From positions 1-60,614 of the forward strand of contig SIAK01000013.1 in assembly GCA_009691805.1 (NCBI GenBank): a stretch of DNA of 60,614 nt, written 5' to 3'. Made by a program: the position numbers and the translations under genes. Of this stretch, positions 45,822 to 53,581 are shown one piece after another; the first letter of the stretch is position 1, and every line of letters begins with the position of its first letter. The stretch comes from Phycisphaerales bacterium. GTDB lineage: Bacteria; Planctomycetota; Phycisphaerae; Phycisphaerales; SM1A02. The notes beneath the pieces are model-generated. The model saw only the letters and a program-made list of their open reading frames with translations, searched no databases and was not told the origin of the DNA.

Positions 45822-46837
45822 GGCGTCGTTTCCGTGGGTGGTGGAGAGTTTGGTTCAAAGATGCGATCGTTCGGTCGCCCTGAGAGGAACGCAGTCACAT
45901 TCACAGGTCCACGATCAAGCACCATTGCAAGCAAGATGAGTGGGAGCCACGCGATACTTCCGAGAAACAAAGCGCGCGCTGTGCGGTCATCTTTGTAGCG
46001 CGCGAACTGCACCGCGAGCGCAGCGAAGAGCAGTGTTGCGAAGAACCCAAACGCCGCGCTCCACCATCCGGTCAATCCACTCACGGTCGCGCTCAACACG
46101 AGTGGCACGAGCAGCAATGTGGTCATCAGGGAAACTTGCGAGGTGATGCGTCCATCGGGGTCATACACAGGCAGCATCGCGTGGCCACCGCGCGCGTAGT
46201 CCTCGCGGTACTTCCATGCGAGTGCGAGAAAGTGCGGGATCTGCCAGACAAACAAGATGCCTGCGAGCACCCATGCAGCAGGATCAATCCGACCTGTCAC
46301 TGCGGTCCAACCTATGAGTGGCGGAATCGCGCCGCAGACTGCGCCGACAATCGTGTTCATCGTCGTGCGCGGCTTCAGCGGCGTGTAGAGCAGCACGTAG
46401 ATCAAGATGTTCGCGCCTGCAAGCACGCCGGTCAGCATGTTGATTTGCAGGACGAGCAATGCGAATCCAGCGAATCCGATCAAACAGCCCGCGGCAAAGA
46501 CGAATCCTGGTTGGACTTCTCCCGCAGGAATGGGACGGCGACGAGTCCGCAACATCAACGCGTCGCGACGGCGTTCGATCACTTGATTGAGCATCGACGC
46601 GCTGACGGCAGCGAGTGCAGTGCCGAGCATTGCGATCGTGAGACGCCACCAGTCAATCGTCGAAACTGACGCGAGTAAAAACCCAACAACCGTCGTCGCC
46701 ACGACGAGCGCATTCAGTCGAGCCTTCGTGAGTTCCGTCGTGATGCGCATCCAAGAAAGTTTTCGCGGCTCGGTTGTCGCTGCGCTGGGCGGATGGTTCG
46801 CTTCAGACGTGGGGGTTGGTGCTTCAATGTGCTGCAT
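45818..46837 (-). CDS. ctaB: protoheme IX farnesyltransferase (heme O synthase)
   Basis: The 339-aa UbiA-family protein has about nine helices and the prenyltransferase Asp motifs NQVIERRRDALMLRTRRRP and YREDYARGGHAMLPV, with KARLNALVVATTVVGF at the N-terminal helix. It converts heme B to heme O for the A-type oxidase. ATG 46837 follows a TATACT -10 by 12 nt and has no Shine-Dalgarno site. It is divergent from ctaA across 46 nt. Confidence 0.94.
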   Translation of the reverse strand: MQHIEAPTPTSEANHPPSAATTEPRKLSWMRITTELTKARLNALVVATTVVGFLLASVSTIDWWRLTIAMLGTALAAVSASMLNQVIERRRDALMLRTRRRPIPAGEVQPGFVFAAGCLIGFAGFALLVLQINMLTGVLAGANILIYVLLYTPLKPRTTMNTIVGAVCGAIPPLIGWTAVTGRIDPAAWVLAGILFVWQIPHFLALAWKYREDYARGGHAMLPVYDPDGRITSQVSLMTTLLLVPLVLSATVSGLTGWWSAAFGFFATLLFAALAVQFARYKDDRTARALFLGSIAWLPLILLAMVLDRGPVNVTAFLSGRPNDRIFEPNSPPPTETTP

Positions 46838-46849
46838 ACAGGAGGGACT

Positions 46850-46855
46850 AGTATA
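46850..46855 (-). promoter_or_regulatory. candidate -10 element of ctaB
   Basis: TATACT on the minus strand ends 12 nt before the ctaB ATG. It lies inside the 46-nt divergent ctaB-ctaA spacer; its complement could also serve ctaA (AGTATAG). Confidence 0.45.
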
Positions 46856-46883
46856 GAAGGCGTCTCGCCACCTGAAGGAACTC

Positions 46884-48359
46884 ATGCACTACCTCTTCGA
46901 GCAAACTGTCGCGCCTCTCCGAATGTCTTTGCTCACGCTCCAAGGTGAGACGAACGCAGAGCCCACAGGCCTCGCCGTGGTGGCTGCATTGGCGGTCGCG
47001 GGTTGCCTGTTGATTGTGTGGTGGGCGAAATACTCGCGACCGATGCATCTCGCGCTCGGGTTTGCGACGACCGCGGTCTTGTGGTTCCTCGGCTACGTCG
47101 CGATGTTGTCGCCTGGTCTAGCGGCGGGCGAAGTGCTCTTCGCACTCATGCTGGTCGTGGTGTTTCTCGGCGGCTTCGTTGCCGCGCGCATCGGCGTCGA
47201 TGCAACAGGTAAACCTGTCGTTCCCTTCCGCGTGGGGTTCGCATCGGCAACCGTGAACGTGCTTGTGCTCGGCGCGTTCTTGCGCGATGAGCAGGGCGGC
47301 GGTCGCTTCACGCCGATGTTCTATGTGCTCGGACTCTTCGCGAGTTCCATGCTGCTCGCATGGCTTGGTGGGAAGGTCGGCGCACGCGGCGCAAATCCAG
47401 CGCGTCGCGCTCCAAATCCCGTGGGCCTGTTCGCGATGGTCGCTGCAGGCACGGTGTTTCTGATGCTCATCACCGGCGGACTCGTGACGAGTTACGAGAG
47501 CGGACTCGCAGTGCCTGATTGGCCGAACTCGTTCGGTCACAACATGCTGCTCTATCCGATCAGCGAAATGACGGGCGGTATTTTCTGGGAACACGCGCAC
47601 CGACTCTACGGCATGCTTGTCGGCACGACGGTGTTGGTGTTCTTCGTCGTGCTCTTGCGAGGCGAACAACGCACATGGATTCGCGTGCTTGGACTGATCG
47701 CGCTCTTGTGTGTGATTGTGCAAGGCGTGCTTGGCGGATTGCGCGTGACGGGCAATTTCACAAGCGCAGTGGAAGGCGCAACACTCGCGCCAAGTTTGGG
47801 ACTCGCGATTGTGCACGGCACGTTCGGACAGATCGTGTTCGCGTTGCTGGCGGTGATTGCAGTGGCGACGAGCCAACGATTCCGCGACATGACTGCACGC
47901 GTGCGCGCAGGCGCGTCGCTCGATCGCACATTCACGACAGCGCTTTGCGTCCTGACCATCGTGCAAATTTCACTCGGCGCCTGCTACCGACATCTCACGA
48001 TTCCACCTGTGGACGGCGTGAAGGGATCGACACCCGCGTGGGCAATGCATTCGCACTTGACGTTGGGCGTGTTGCTCGCGTTCTTCGGCATTCTCGTGTG
48101 CATGCGCGCGATCGGACTTTCCGACGGCGTGAAACCTGTGCGCGCGATGGGCAAGGCGCTCATGATGCTTTTCATCCTGCAAGTCTGCCTTGGTCTCGGC
48201 GCGCTCGTGTCCGTGATGATGCGCAAGGGCGCCCACATCCCCGCACTCGAAGTGACCCTGACCACCGCGCATCAAGTCACCGGCGCACTCATTCTGGCCC
48301 ACGCCGCAATGCTCGCAACCTGGACTCGCCGAGCATTCCTGTCGGACGCAACTCCATAA
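46884..48359 (+). CDS. ctaA: heme A synthase (COX15/CtaA family)
   Basis: The 491-aa protein has twelve or more helices. The CtaA core begins near residue 190 with ITGGLVTSYESGLAVPDWPNSFG, then WEHAHRLYGMLVG, and later YRHLTIP and TTAHQVTGALILAHA, supplying the conserved heme-ligand His residues. An extra N-terminal block of about 180 residues with four or five helices precedes it. It oxidises the heme O methyl group to the formyl of heme A. A GAAGGA site precedes ATG 46884. Confidence 0.93.
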   Translation: MHYLFEQTVAPLRMSLLTLQGETNAEPTGLAVVAALAVAGCLLIVWWAKYSRPMHLALGFATTAVLWFLGYVAMLSPGLAAGEVLFALMLVVVFLGGFVAARIGVDATGKPVVPFRVGFASATVNVLVLGAFLRDEQGGGRFTPMFYVLGLFASSMLLAWLGGKVGARGANPARRAPNPVGLFAMVAAGTVFLMLITGGLVTSYESGLAVPDWPNSFGHNMLLYPISEMTGGIFWEHAHRLYGMLVGTTVLVFFVVLLRGEQRTWIRVLGLIALLCVIVQGVLGGLRVTGNFTSAVEGATLAPSLGLAIVHGTFGQIVFALLAVIAVATSQRFRDMTARVRAGASLDRTFTTALCVLTIVQISLGACYRHLTIPPVDGVKGSTPAWAMHSHLTLGVLLAFFGILVCMRAIGLSDGVKPVRAMGKALMMLFILQVCLGLGALVSVMMRKGAHIPALEVTLTTAHQVTGALILAHAAMLATWTRRAFLSDATP

Positions 48360-48406
48360 GCGAGTTTGCGCTTCGAGCGATCAACGATCAACGCGCAACT
48401 CTCAAC

Positions 48407-49741
48407 TCACCGCTCGATCGAGCGGGATGGTTTTAGTGCTTCTTCGAGGGCGAGGAGTGCGTAGATTGTTGTGAGGTCGGCTTTGCCTTCTTCCCAACGC
48501 GGCTCGTCGTTTATCCAGGAGCCGTCGGCGCGTTGTCGGGTGATGAGCGCGTCGATCAATTCTCTGCGCCATTCGTGCGGCACTTTCGCTGCATCCGTGA
48601 TGTTTGCTTCACCACATGCAGCGAGCGCTCTTGCCATCGCGTGCAGGTAGTAGAAGTAGCCTTGTTGTCCAAGGCCTGGATTTTCCGCGAAGCTCCAGTG
48701 CGCGCGGATCCATCCGAGTGCTGCTTGCACGCGCGGGTCTTCCGTCGAGAGTCCTGCGTAAAGCAAACTCTTGAACCCTGCGTAGGTCATCGAGCCGTAA
48801 CTTCGCAGGCTTCGCGAGTTTGCTGGCATGAGTTCGCCAAAGCGTCCTTCGCCCGCCGCCTCGCTCGCGAAACTTTCACCTCCATTGGCGGGCGAGTAGA
48901 CGAACCCACCATCACCTGCCCCTTGCTGCACCCACGCGGAATTGAAAGCTGCTGATGGCGCCTTGAAGTTCTGCGCGCGCGCGACGAACGCGAGTGCTTT
49001 CTGAATCGTCGGATCATCACTCGACACCTGCGCATCGTGCAATGCATCGAGCATCATCTGCGTATTGGAAAGATCCGGTCGCTTGCGATTGCCATAGCCA
49101 GCGCCGCCGTACCAATCCGTATCGCTCGCGAGACCTTCGCCTTCATCCCATTGCGCTGCTTTGAGCCACGCGATTGTTTCGAGTAACTCCACTTGCATCT
49201 CAGGCGTCTCGCTCATCGCAAGCGCGCTCGCGACGCTGCTCATGACATACGTTCCAAGTCCGCCTTCTTCGATTGCCTTGCGCTGCTCAACTGTCGACAT
49301 GTTCGCCTGCAGATACGCATACGCATTCGTGCGTGCAACATCCGTTCGACTCGCCTGCGCGAACGCTTTCGCGCCGAGTGCAGTCACCGCGATCGCGCTT
49401 GCGCGAGCTCTCGGCTCCATGTCTGTGGCGGTGACTTCCGATCCTTCAAACCACGCACCGCGACGCGATTGCGTGCTCGCGAGAAATGCGAGACCACGGT
49501 CAAGCGCCGCTCGCGCGCGGTCGAATGTTGCAGCGTCAAGTGGAACGAGCGCTGCATCCGAGGCGATGCGAAGTTCAGCTTTCGCGCATGGTCGAATGCC
49601 ACGCTCAGGAAGCGCAGGTTCGATGATGGTGATCTTGGATCGATCGATGCGAGTGTCGAGAGTCGGTTCAACCGCCGGCGTGCTCGGAGGCACACACAAC
49701 GCAAGCAGCGAACTCACAAAGAGAACTTCAGCGCAGGGCAT
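48407..49741 (-). CDS. secreted squalene-cyclase-like (alpha/alpha-toroid repeat) protein
   Basis: The 444-aa protein has a signal peptide and about six alpha/alpha repeats of the prenyltransferase/squalene-oxidase type: FLASTQSRRGAWF, WLKAAQWDEGEG, SGGFVYS-like GDGGFVYSP and RQRADGSWIND. It lacks the DxDD catalytic motif of squalene-hopene cyclases, so it is probably non-catalytic or binds a different ligand. Planctomycetes encode many such exported proteins. The start is ATG 49741; TTG one codon earlier is possible. The C-terminus reaches close to ctaA in convergent orientation. Confidence 0.88.
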   Translation of the reverse strand: MPCAEVLFVSSLLALCVPPSTPAVEPTLDTRIDRSKITIIEPALPERGIRPCAKAELRIASDAALVPLDAATFDRARAALDRGLAFLASTQSRRGAWFEGSEVTATDMEPRARASAIAVTALGAKAFAQASRTDVARTNAYAYLQANMSTVEQRKAIEEGGLGTYVMSSVASALAMSETPEMQVELLETIAWLKAAQWDEGEGLASDTDWYGGAGYGNRKRPDLSNTQMMLDALHDAQVSSDDPTIQKALAFVARAQNFKAPSAAFNSAWVQQGAGDGGFVYSPANGGESFASEAAGEGRFGELMPANSRSLRSYGSMTYAGFKSLLYAGLSTEDPRVQAALGWIRAHWSFAENPGLGQQGYFYYLHAMARALAACGEANITDAAKVPHEWRRELIDALITRQRADGSWINDEPRWEEGKADLTTIYALLALEEALKPSRSIER

Positions 49742-49743
49742 CA

Positions 49744-49777
49744 ATGCATTCTAGAGAAGGATGCATTCTAGAGAAGA
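49744..49777. repeat. 17-bp tandem duplication that doubles a -10 element
   Basis: ATGCATTCTAGAGAAGG (49744-49760) is repeated with one change at 49761-49777. On the minus strand each unit contains TAGAAT; the nearer one ends 6 nt before the start of the squalene-cyclase-like gene, the other exactly 17 nt further upstream. Confidence 0.9.
49748..49753 (-). promoter_or_regulatory. candidate -10 element of the squalene-cyclase-like gene (leaderless arrangement)
   Basis: TAGAAT on the minus strand is followed by 6 nt and then ATG 49741. It lies in the first unit of a 17-bp tandem repeat. Confidence 0.4.
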
Positions 49778-49831
49778 GTGACCTGCGCGAATGCGCGGAC
49801 CAAGAAGGGCGCGCTCTCGCAACTTGTAGCA

Positions 49832-50182
49832 TCAACCTTCAGACGCGCAGCAGCCAGCGACGGGAGTCGAGGCGCATTTTCCTGCAGCCTTCGTTGGCAG
49901 TGAGCACGCAGGGGTTGCTTCTGCGCGGCACAGCGCGAACACCATGTCGGAAGGAATTCCTGCGATGGCATTAGGGTCGCGCGCGACGAGAATCTGCAAG
50001 AGCACGGAATTGGTGATATCCGCGTCGGTGCTGCTGTTCGAGATTGACACTCGGTGACCGCTTCGCACGAGGCGAAGCACATCATCGTGCGTCAGATGCG
50101 TCGACCGAGTGGTGTCGTAGAGACGACGGTTCGGGTATTTGCGGATTCGGATGGTCTGTTCAGAGTGAGCAAGCGTTCCCAT
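49832..50182 (-). CDS. PHA/PHB accumulation regulator DNA-binding domain protein
   Basis: The 116-aa protein has the N-terminal PhaR-type DNA-binding domain: IRIRKYPNRRLYDTTRSTHL, then HDDVLRLVRSGHRVSI and DADITNSVLLQIL (residues 8-70). PhaR proteins repress phasin and synthase genes and sense polymer. The usual C-terminal polymer-binding domain is missing; instead there is a Cys-containing tail (CSLPTK, KCASTP, GCCASEG). No polyhydroxyalkanoate genes are in the window. The start at ATG 50182 leaves out an Arg-rich extension. Confidence 0.82.
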   Translation of the reverse strand: MGTLAHSEQTIRIRKYPNRRLYDTTRSTHLTHDDVLRLVRSGHRVSISNSSTDADITNSVLLQILVARDPNAIAGIPSDMVFALCRAEATPACSLPTKAAGKCASTPVAGCCASEG

Positions 50183-50296
50183 GGTGCATCTAGTTCGTGC
50201 ATGCCGGCTGCAGGTTTCGCGTTTGCGACTACTTCGTGGAAAAAACACCACTTCTTTGGCAGTGATTCCTCGAAGAACTCCCGCGCTCTCGACGCA

Positions 50297-51490
50297 CTAC
50301 CGAACCAATCCATAGACAAACAGATCCGCTTGAACCGGCTGCGAGGTCGCGCCCGTCCCAGAATCGACGGCTTGCACCGTGAAGTGCACCGGAAACAGGT
50401 AAGTGCCCCGCACGCTCGGATTGATGCCGAGTTCGACGTGGATCAGGATCCCGCTCTCGTCGGAAGTCTGGCGTGTAGAAGTCACCTTGAAGCGCGGGTC
50501 TCCGCTCTTTACAGCGAGGATGCGACCGACGAACTTCTTGAGCAGGATCGAAAACTCCGCAGGCTGATTCGGTGCGGTCGCGCCAGCCGATGCGCGGAAC
50601 TGTTCGAACGGAATCGTGGGGACATAACGCGTCGCAGGATGACGAACCCGAAGATCCACAAGCGGGCAATCCTCGCGATCCGTTTCGACAATGATCCATC
50701 GCGGAATGGAGGTTTCGGGAATCGATGCGAAGTTGTACGACAGCGTGTACTCAAAGCGAGGCGCGTCGGTCTTAGGATCAAATCCGACGAAGGACGGCGC
50801 TGCGTTGTCGACACTTAACACACGAAACGTCTTCCGATCGTCCGCTTGCAGTTTGAACTCGCCGCGAAGCTTGCTTGCATCGAGTTCGATCTTCCCACTC
50901 AGATCCGCAGTCGTCGTATCTATATAAGGAGGCGATGCGCGCACGATAAACGCTGTCTCTGCGTTGTAGGTCACAATCAGTGGCTGCGGAACCCCGCGAA
51001 ACACCATGGTGACTTTCGCAACTTTCGCGCCAATCGCATCGTTGGTTTTCATCGACATCGGCATGTCGAGCGAACCGTTCGCGGGAATCGACTTGCCCTC
51101 CATATCCACCGTCGTACAAGTGCAGCTTGGCGTTGCCTTTTCGAGGATGATCGGTTGCGACGAGGTGTTGGTGAGTCGGATGGTGCCTTCGACAACGGAA
51201 TGAGGACGCACGACGCCGAAGTCCACGCTCGCGGGGCTTGCGGTGATTGGTCCCGCGCTCGCGCTCGCACCTCGCATCACGCGCGTGGCATTCGCGGCGT
51301 CGTCAAAGGAGATCCGTTCTGCCCCTTGCGGTAGCGCTTTCGCTCCAAGAGGAGTTTCGGTCGCAACGGATTTCGTCACCGGAGGCGCAACGGAAGGCTC
51401 GGCGGCATCACCTCCACAACTGAAGAGCAATGCGCTGACGCACACCAGCAAGGTCGAAGAAGTAGCACGTTTGAGAACATCGCGGCGCAT
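50297..51490 (-). CDS. DUF1573 lipoprotein
   Basis: The 397-aa protein has a lipoprotein signal peptide (VCVSALLFSCGG lipobox), a low-complexity linker and an Ig-like DUF1573 domain (residues 80-180) with FGVVRPHSVVEGTIRLTNTS and the paired Cys of TPSCTCTTVD. A second beta-rich region fills 190-397. DUF1573 proteins are abundant and exported in planctomycetes and Bacteroidetes; function is unknown. TACACT lies 6 nt before ATG 51490 on its strand, with no Shine-Dalgarno site. Confidence 0.9.
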   Translation of the reverse strand: MRRDVLKRATSSTLLVCVSALLFSCGGDAAEPSVAPPVTKSVATETPLGAKALPQGAERISFDDAANATRVMRGASASAGPITASPASVDFGVVRPHSVVEGTIRLTNTSSQPIILEKATPSCTCTTVDMEGKSIPANGSLDMPMSMKTNDAIGAKVAKVTMVFRGVPQPLIVTYNAETAFIVRASPPYIDTTTADLSGKIELDASKLRGEFKLQADDRKTFRVLSVDNAAPSFVGFDPKTDAPRFEYTLSYNFASIPETSIPRWIIVETDREDCPLVDLRVRHPATRYVPTIPFEQFRASAGATAPNQPAEFSILLKKFVGRILAVKSGDPRFKVTSTRQTSDESGILIHVELGINPSVRGTYLFPVHFTVQAVDSGTGATSQPVQADLFVYGLVR

Positions 51491-51496
51491 GAGGTG

Positions 51497-51502
51497 AGTG
51501 TA
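51497..51502 (-). promoter_or_regulatory. candidate -10 element of the DUF1573 gene (leaderless arrangement)
   Basis: TACACT-CACCTC-ATG on the minus strand puts the predicted transcription start at the start codon. Confidence 0.45.
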
Positions 51503-51535
51503 CGAGTACGCGCACGCTCGGATTCACGCCGCCTC

Positions 51536-51541
51536 TACACT
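51536..51541 (+). promoter_or_regulatory. candidate -10 element of the dehydrogenase gene (leaderless arrangement)
   Basis: TACACT ends 7 nt before ATG 51549. It faces the divergent TACACT of the DUF1573 gene 33 nt away. Confidence 0.45.
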
Positions 51542-51548
51542 TGCGACC

Positions 51549-52589
51549 ATGACTTCGATGCGCGCGATCACAATTGCCTCGCAAGGCTCACCCGTCACAC
51601 CAAATGTGCGAGTGCGCGAAGATTTCGCAACGCCGATCGCGAGCGCGAACGAAGTGATCGTTCGAACGGAAGCGAGTGCATTCAATCACCTTGATCTCTG
51701 GGTTGGACGCGGATTGCCCGGCATTGATATTCAGTATCCGGCGATCGGTGGCTCTGACGGTTGCGGCATCGTGGAGAGCGTGGGCGAAGGCGTCGATGTC
51801 GCGTGGATCGGTACGCGTGTGCTGTTAAACGCGGCAGTTCCGAAGATTCCTGCGTTGCAGCCGTCGTCGATTCCCGCGCCCTACGACATCACGATGATCG
51901 GCGAGCATGTTTATGGATGTCATGCGGCGCGCTTCAAAGCACCGATCGAAAATTTGCTTCCCGTCGGTGACACAGATCCGGTGCAGGCGGCTGCGTTCGG
52001 TCTCACCTTTCTCACGGCATGGAGAATGATGGTGACACAAGCGGGATTGCGCGAAGGTCAACTCGTGTTGATCACGGGCATCGGTGGCGGGGTTGCGCTT
52101 GCGGCGCTTTCGATCGCGCGTCACTTCGGTTGCATGACGATCGTGACGAGTCGGCATGCGTCGAAACTTGAGCGCGCCGCGCAACTCGGAGCGCATCACG
52201 GCGTGCTCGACACGGGCGCGGATTTTTCGAAAGTAGTGCGCGCGTTGACCAATCGACGCGGCGTGGATCTTGCAGTCGATAGCGTCGGAAAGGCCGCGCA
52301 TCTTTCGTGCATAAAGTCGCTCGCGCGAGGCGGAACCTACGCGACTTGCGGCGCGACGAGCGGGGGAGACGCGGTGACCGACCTCACGCGAATCTTCTGG
52401 AATCAGTTGCGGATCGTCGGCTCCACGATGGGCGACATGCGCGAGTTCCGTGAGGTTTTTTCACTGTTTTCAGCGGGAAAACTCGCGCCCGTCATCGACG
52501 AGGTTTTCTCACCGCTGCAGGCAGTAGAGGCATATCGCAAGCTCGAAGCGGGCGAGCAATTCGGCAAGATTGTCATGGACTGGAGGTGA
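51549..52589 (+). CDS. medium-chain dehydrogenase/reductase, quinone oxidoreductase-like
   Basis: The 346-aa protein has the MDR GroES-like domain (VIVRTEASAFNHLDLWVGRG, GGSDGCGIVESVGEGVD) and a Rossmann domain with LITGIGGGVALAALSIARHFG and RGVDLAVDSVG. The catalytic zinc Cys of alcohol dehydrogenases is replaced (SAFNHLDLW) and the structural zinc Cys cluster is absent, so it is closer to zinc-independent NADPH quinone reductases. The start at 51549 matches the leaderless -10 spacing; ATG 51558 is an alternative. Confidence 0.9.
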   Translation: MTSMRAITIASQGSPVTPNVRVREDFATPIASANEVIVRTEASAFNHLDLWVGRGLPGIDIQYPAIGGSDGCGIVESVGEGVDVAWIGTRVLLNAAVPKIPALQPSSIPAPYDITMIGEHVYGCHAARFKAPIENLLPVGDTDPVQAAAFGLTFLTAWRMMVTQAGLREGQLVLITGIGGGVALAALSIARHFGCMTIVTSRHASKLERAAQLGAHHGVLDTGADFSKVVRALTNRRGVDLAVDSVGKAAHLSCIKSLARGGTYATCGATSGGDAVTDLTRIFWNQLRIVGSTMGDMREFREVFSLFSAGKLAPVIDEVFSPLQAVEAYRKLEAGEQFGKIVMDWR

Positions 52590-52710
52590 ATGCCGCAATC
52601 TGCGCGATTCGAGGATCACGCGCTGACTTTGCGACTTGGGACTGATACGCTTCTCCTCGCAGTTGAACGTTTTCGGGTTTCTCGCGATCTTGGTTGACCA
52701 CTCTAATTTT

Positions 52711-53052
52711 ATGTTCAAGAACAGCACGCAATCGGATTCCACAACCACGGTGTTGGACGCTCCCGCTGCGACCATCACAGTCGCGCCAGCCCAACCAGCG
52801 CGTAAAGTTGCGCAGTTGCCTCCGTGGAAGGTCCTTCTTCATAACGACGAAGTGAACGACATGGATTACGTGGTCGACTCGATTGTGCGGCTCGCGCGCG
52901 CGACGGTTCCGACTGCGACTCGTTGCATGGTGGAAGCGCACCGCAAGGGTGTCTCGCTCATCACCGTGACGCACCGCGAGCATGCCGAGTTGCTCTGTGA
53001 GCAGTTCCATTCCGCGCGCATGGTCGTGACGATCGAACCCGACTCGCGCTGA
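52711..53052 (+). CDS. clpS: ATP-dependent Clp protease adaptor ClpS
   Basis: The 113-aa protein has a Thr/Ala-rich N-terminal tail and a ClpS domain from about residue 36: PPWKVLLHNDEVNDMDYVVDSIV, TRCMVEAHRKGVSLI and HREHAELLCEQF. The HNDEVNDMDYV segment holds the N-degron-binding Asn-Asp. ClpS presents N-end-rule substrates to ClpA/ClpC. clpA is not adjacent. ATG 52711 has no Shine-Dalgarno site; an upstream in-frame start adds an unlikely 25 residues. Confidence 0.93.
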   Translation: MFKNSTQSDSTTTVLDAPAATITVAPAQPARKVAQLPPWKVLLHNDEVNDMDYVVDSIVRLARATVPTATRCMVEAHRKGVSLITVTHREHAELLCEQFHSARMVVTIEPDSR

Positions 53053-53581
53053 GAATCTGAAGAACATTTTTTGCGTGATCTGACGGAGCTTCGATGCCTC
53101 TGTGATTCAGTTGAATCCGGAAGAGAATTCGCGGTGCGGATCAAAACCGTTCCTGGGAAGGTGTCTTTAAACCGTTGAAAAATGGACTGTTAGGGATCAA
53201 GTTGCCGTGCTCGATTGCGGCGCTGTTTCGAATCCGACTCGCACGGTGGCGAGCGCTGCGCTCGAGATGTTTCAAAGTCTTATAACGGCAGGAACAACTA
53301 GTCCTAGTCCTCACAGATCATCAAACTCGTGGTTACGGGACGAGAATCGAGCACCGATTTCAGAATCAAGTGAAAAACTTTGCAACCGCTGCATCAGAAT
53401 CAGGATCTTTGCCAATTCCGTTTGTTTGCCTGCTTTACAGAAGTATGTTTGTCGATGCCGTAGCGCGGTTGCTGCGCAGCGGCCGTTGAGGTTCGACTCG
53501 GATGCGTGTCCGAGTGCAACGAATGGTTTTGAGTTCCGATCCAATGACCTATGCGGTCAAAGTCCTTAGGAGGACACTGGT
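53053..53581. other. 529-nt region without a credible gene, probable long leader of the secreted protein gene
   Basis: Frames here (53207-53569 plus strand, 53311-53544 minus strand) lack family features and normal composition. A TATAAC hexamer near 53285 is a possible -10. A 7-bp perfect hairpin (ACTCGGA/TCCGAGT, 53496-53515) and a small hairpin enclosing the ribosome site (GTCCT/AGGAC, 53562-53575) point to a structured 5' leader. Confidence 0.5.
53496..53515 (+). other. leader hairpin
   Basis: ACTCGGA and TCCGAGT form a perfect 7-bp stem with a 6-nt loop 67 nt before the start codon of the dockerin-type secreted protein. Confidence 0.5.

Noticed and set aside
48407-49741. Squalene-hopene cyclase
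   Set aside because: The alpha/alpha-toroid repeats are present but the DxDD catalytic motif is not, and the protein is exported and shorter than hopene cyclases.
53207-53569. 120-aa plus-strand and 77-aa minus-strand frames in the 529-nt gap
   Set aside because: No motif, odd composition and no ribosome site; the span fits a structured leader better.
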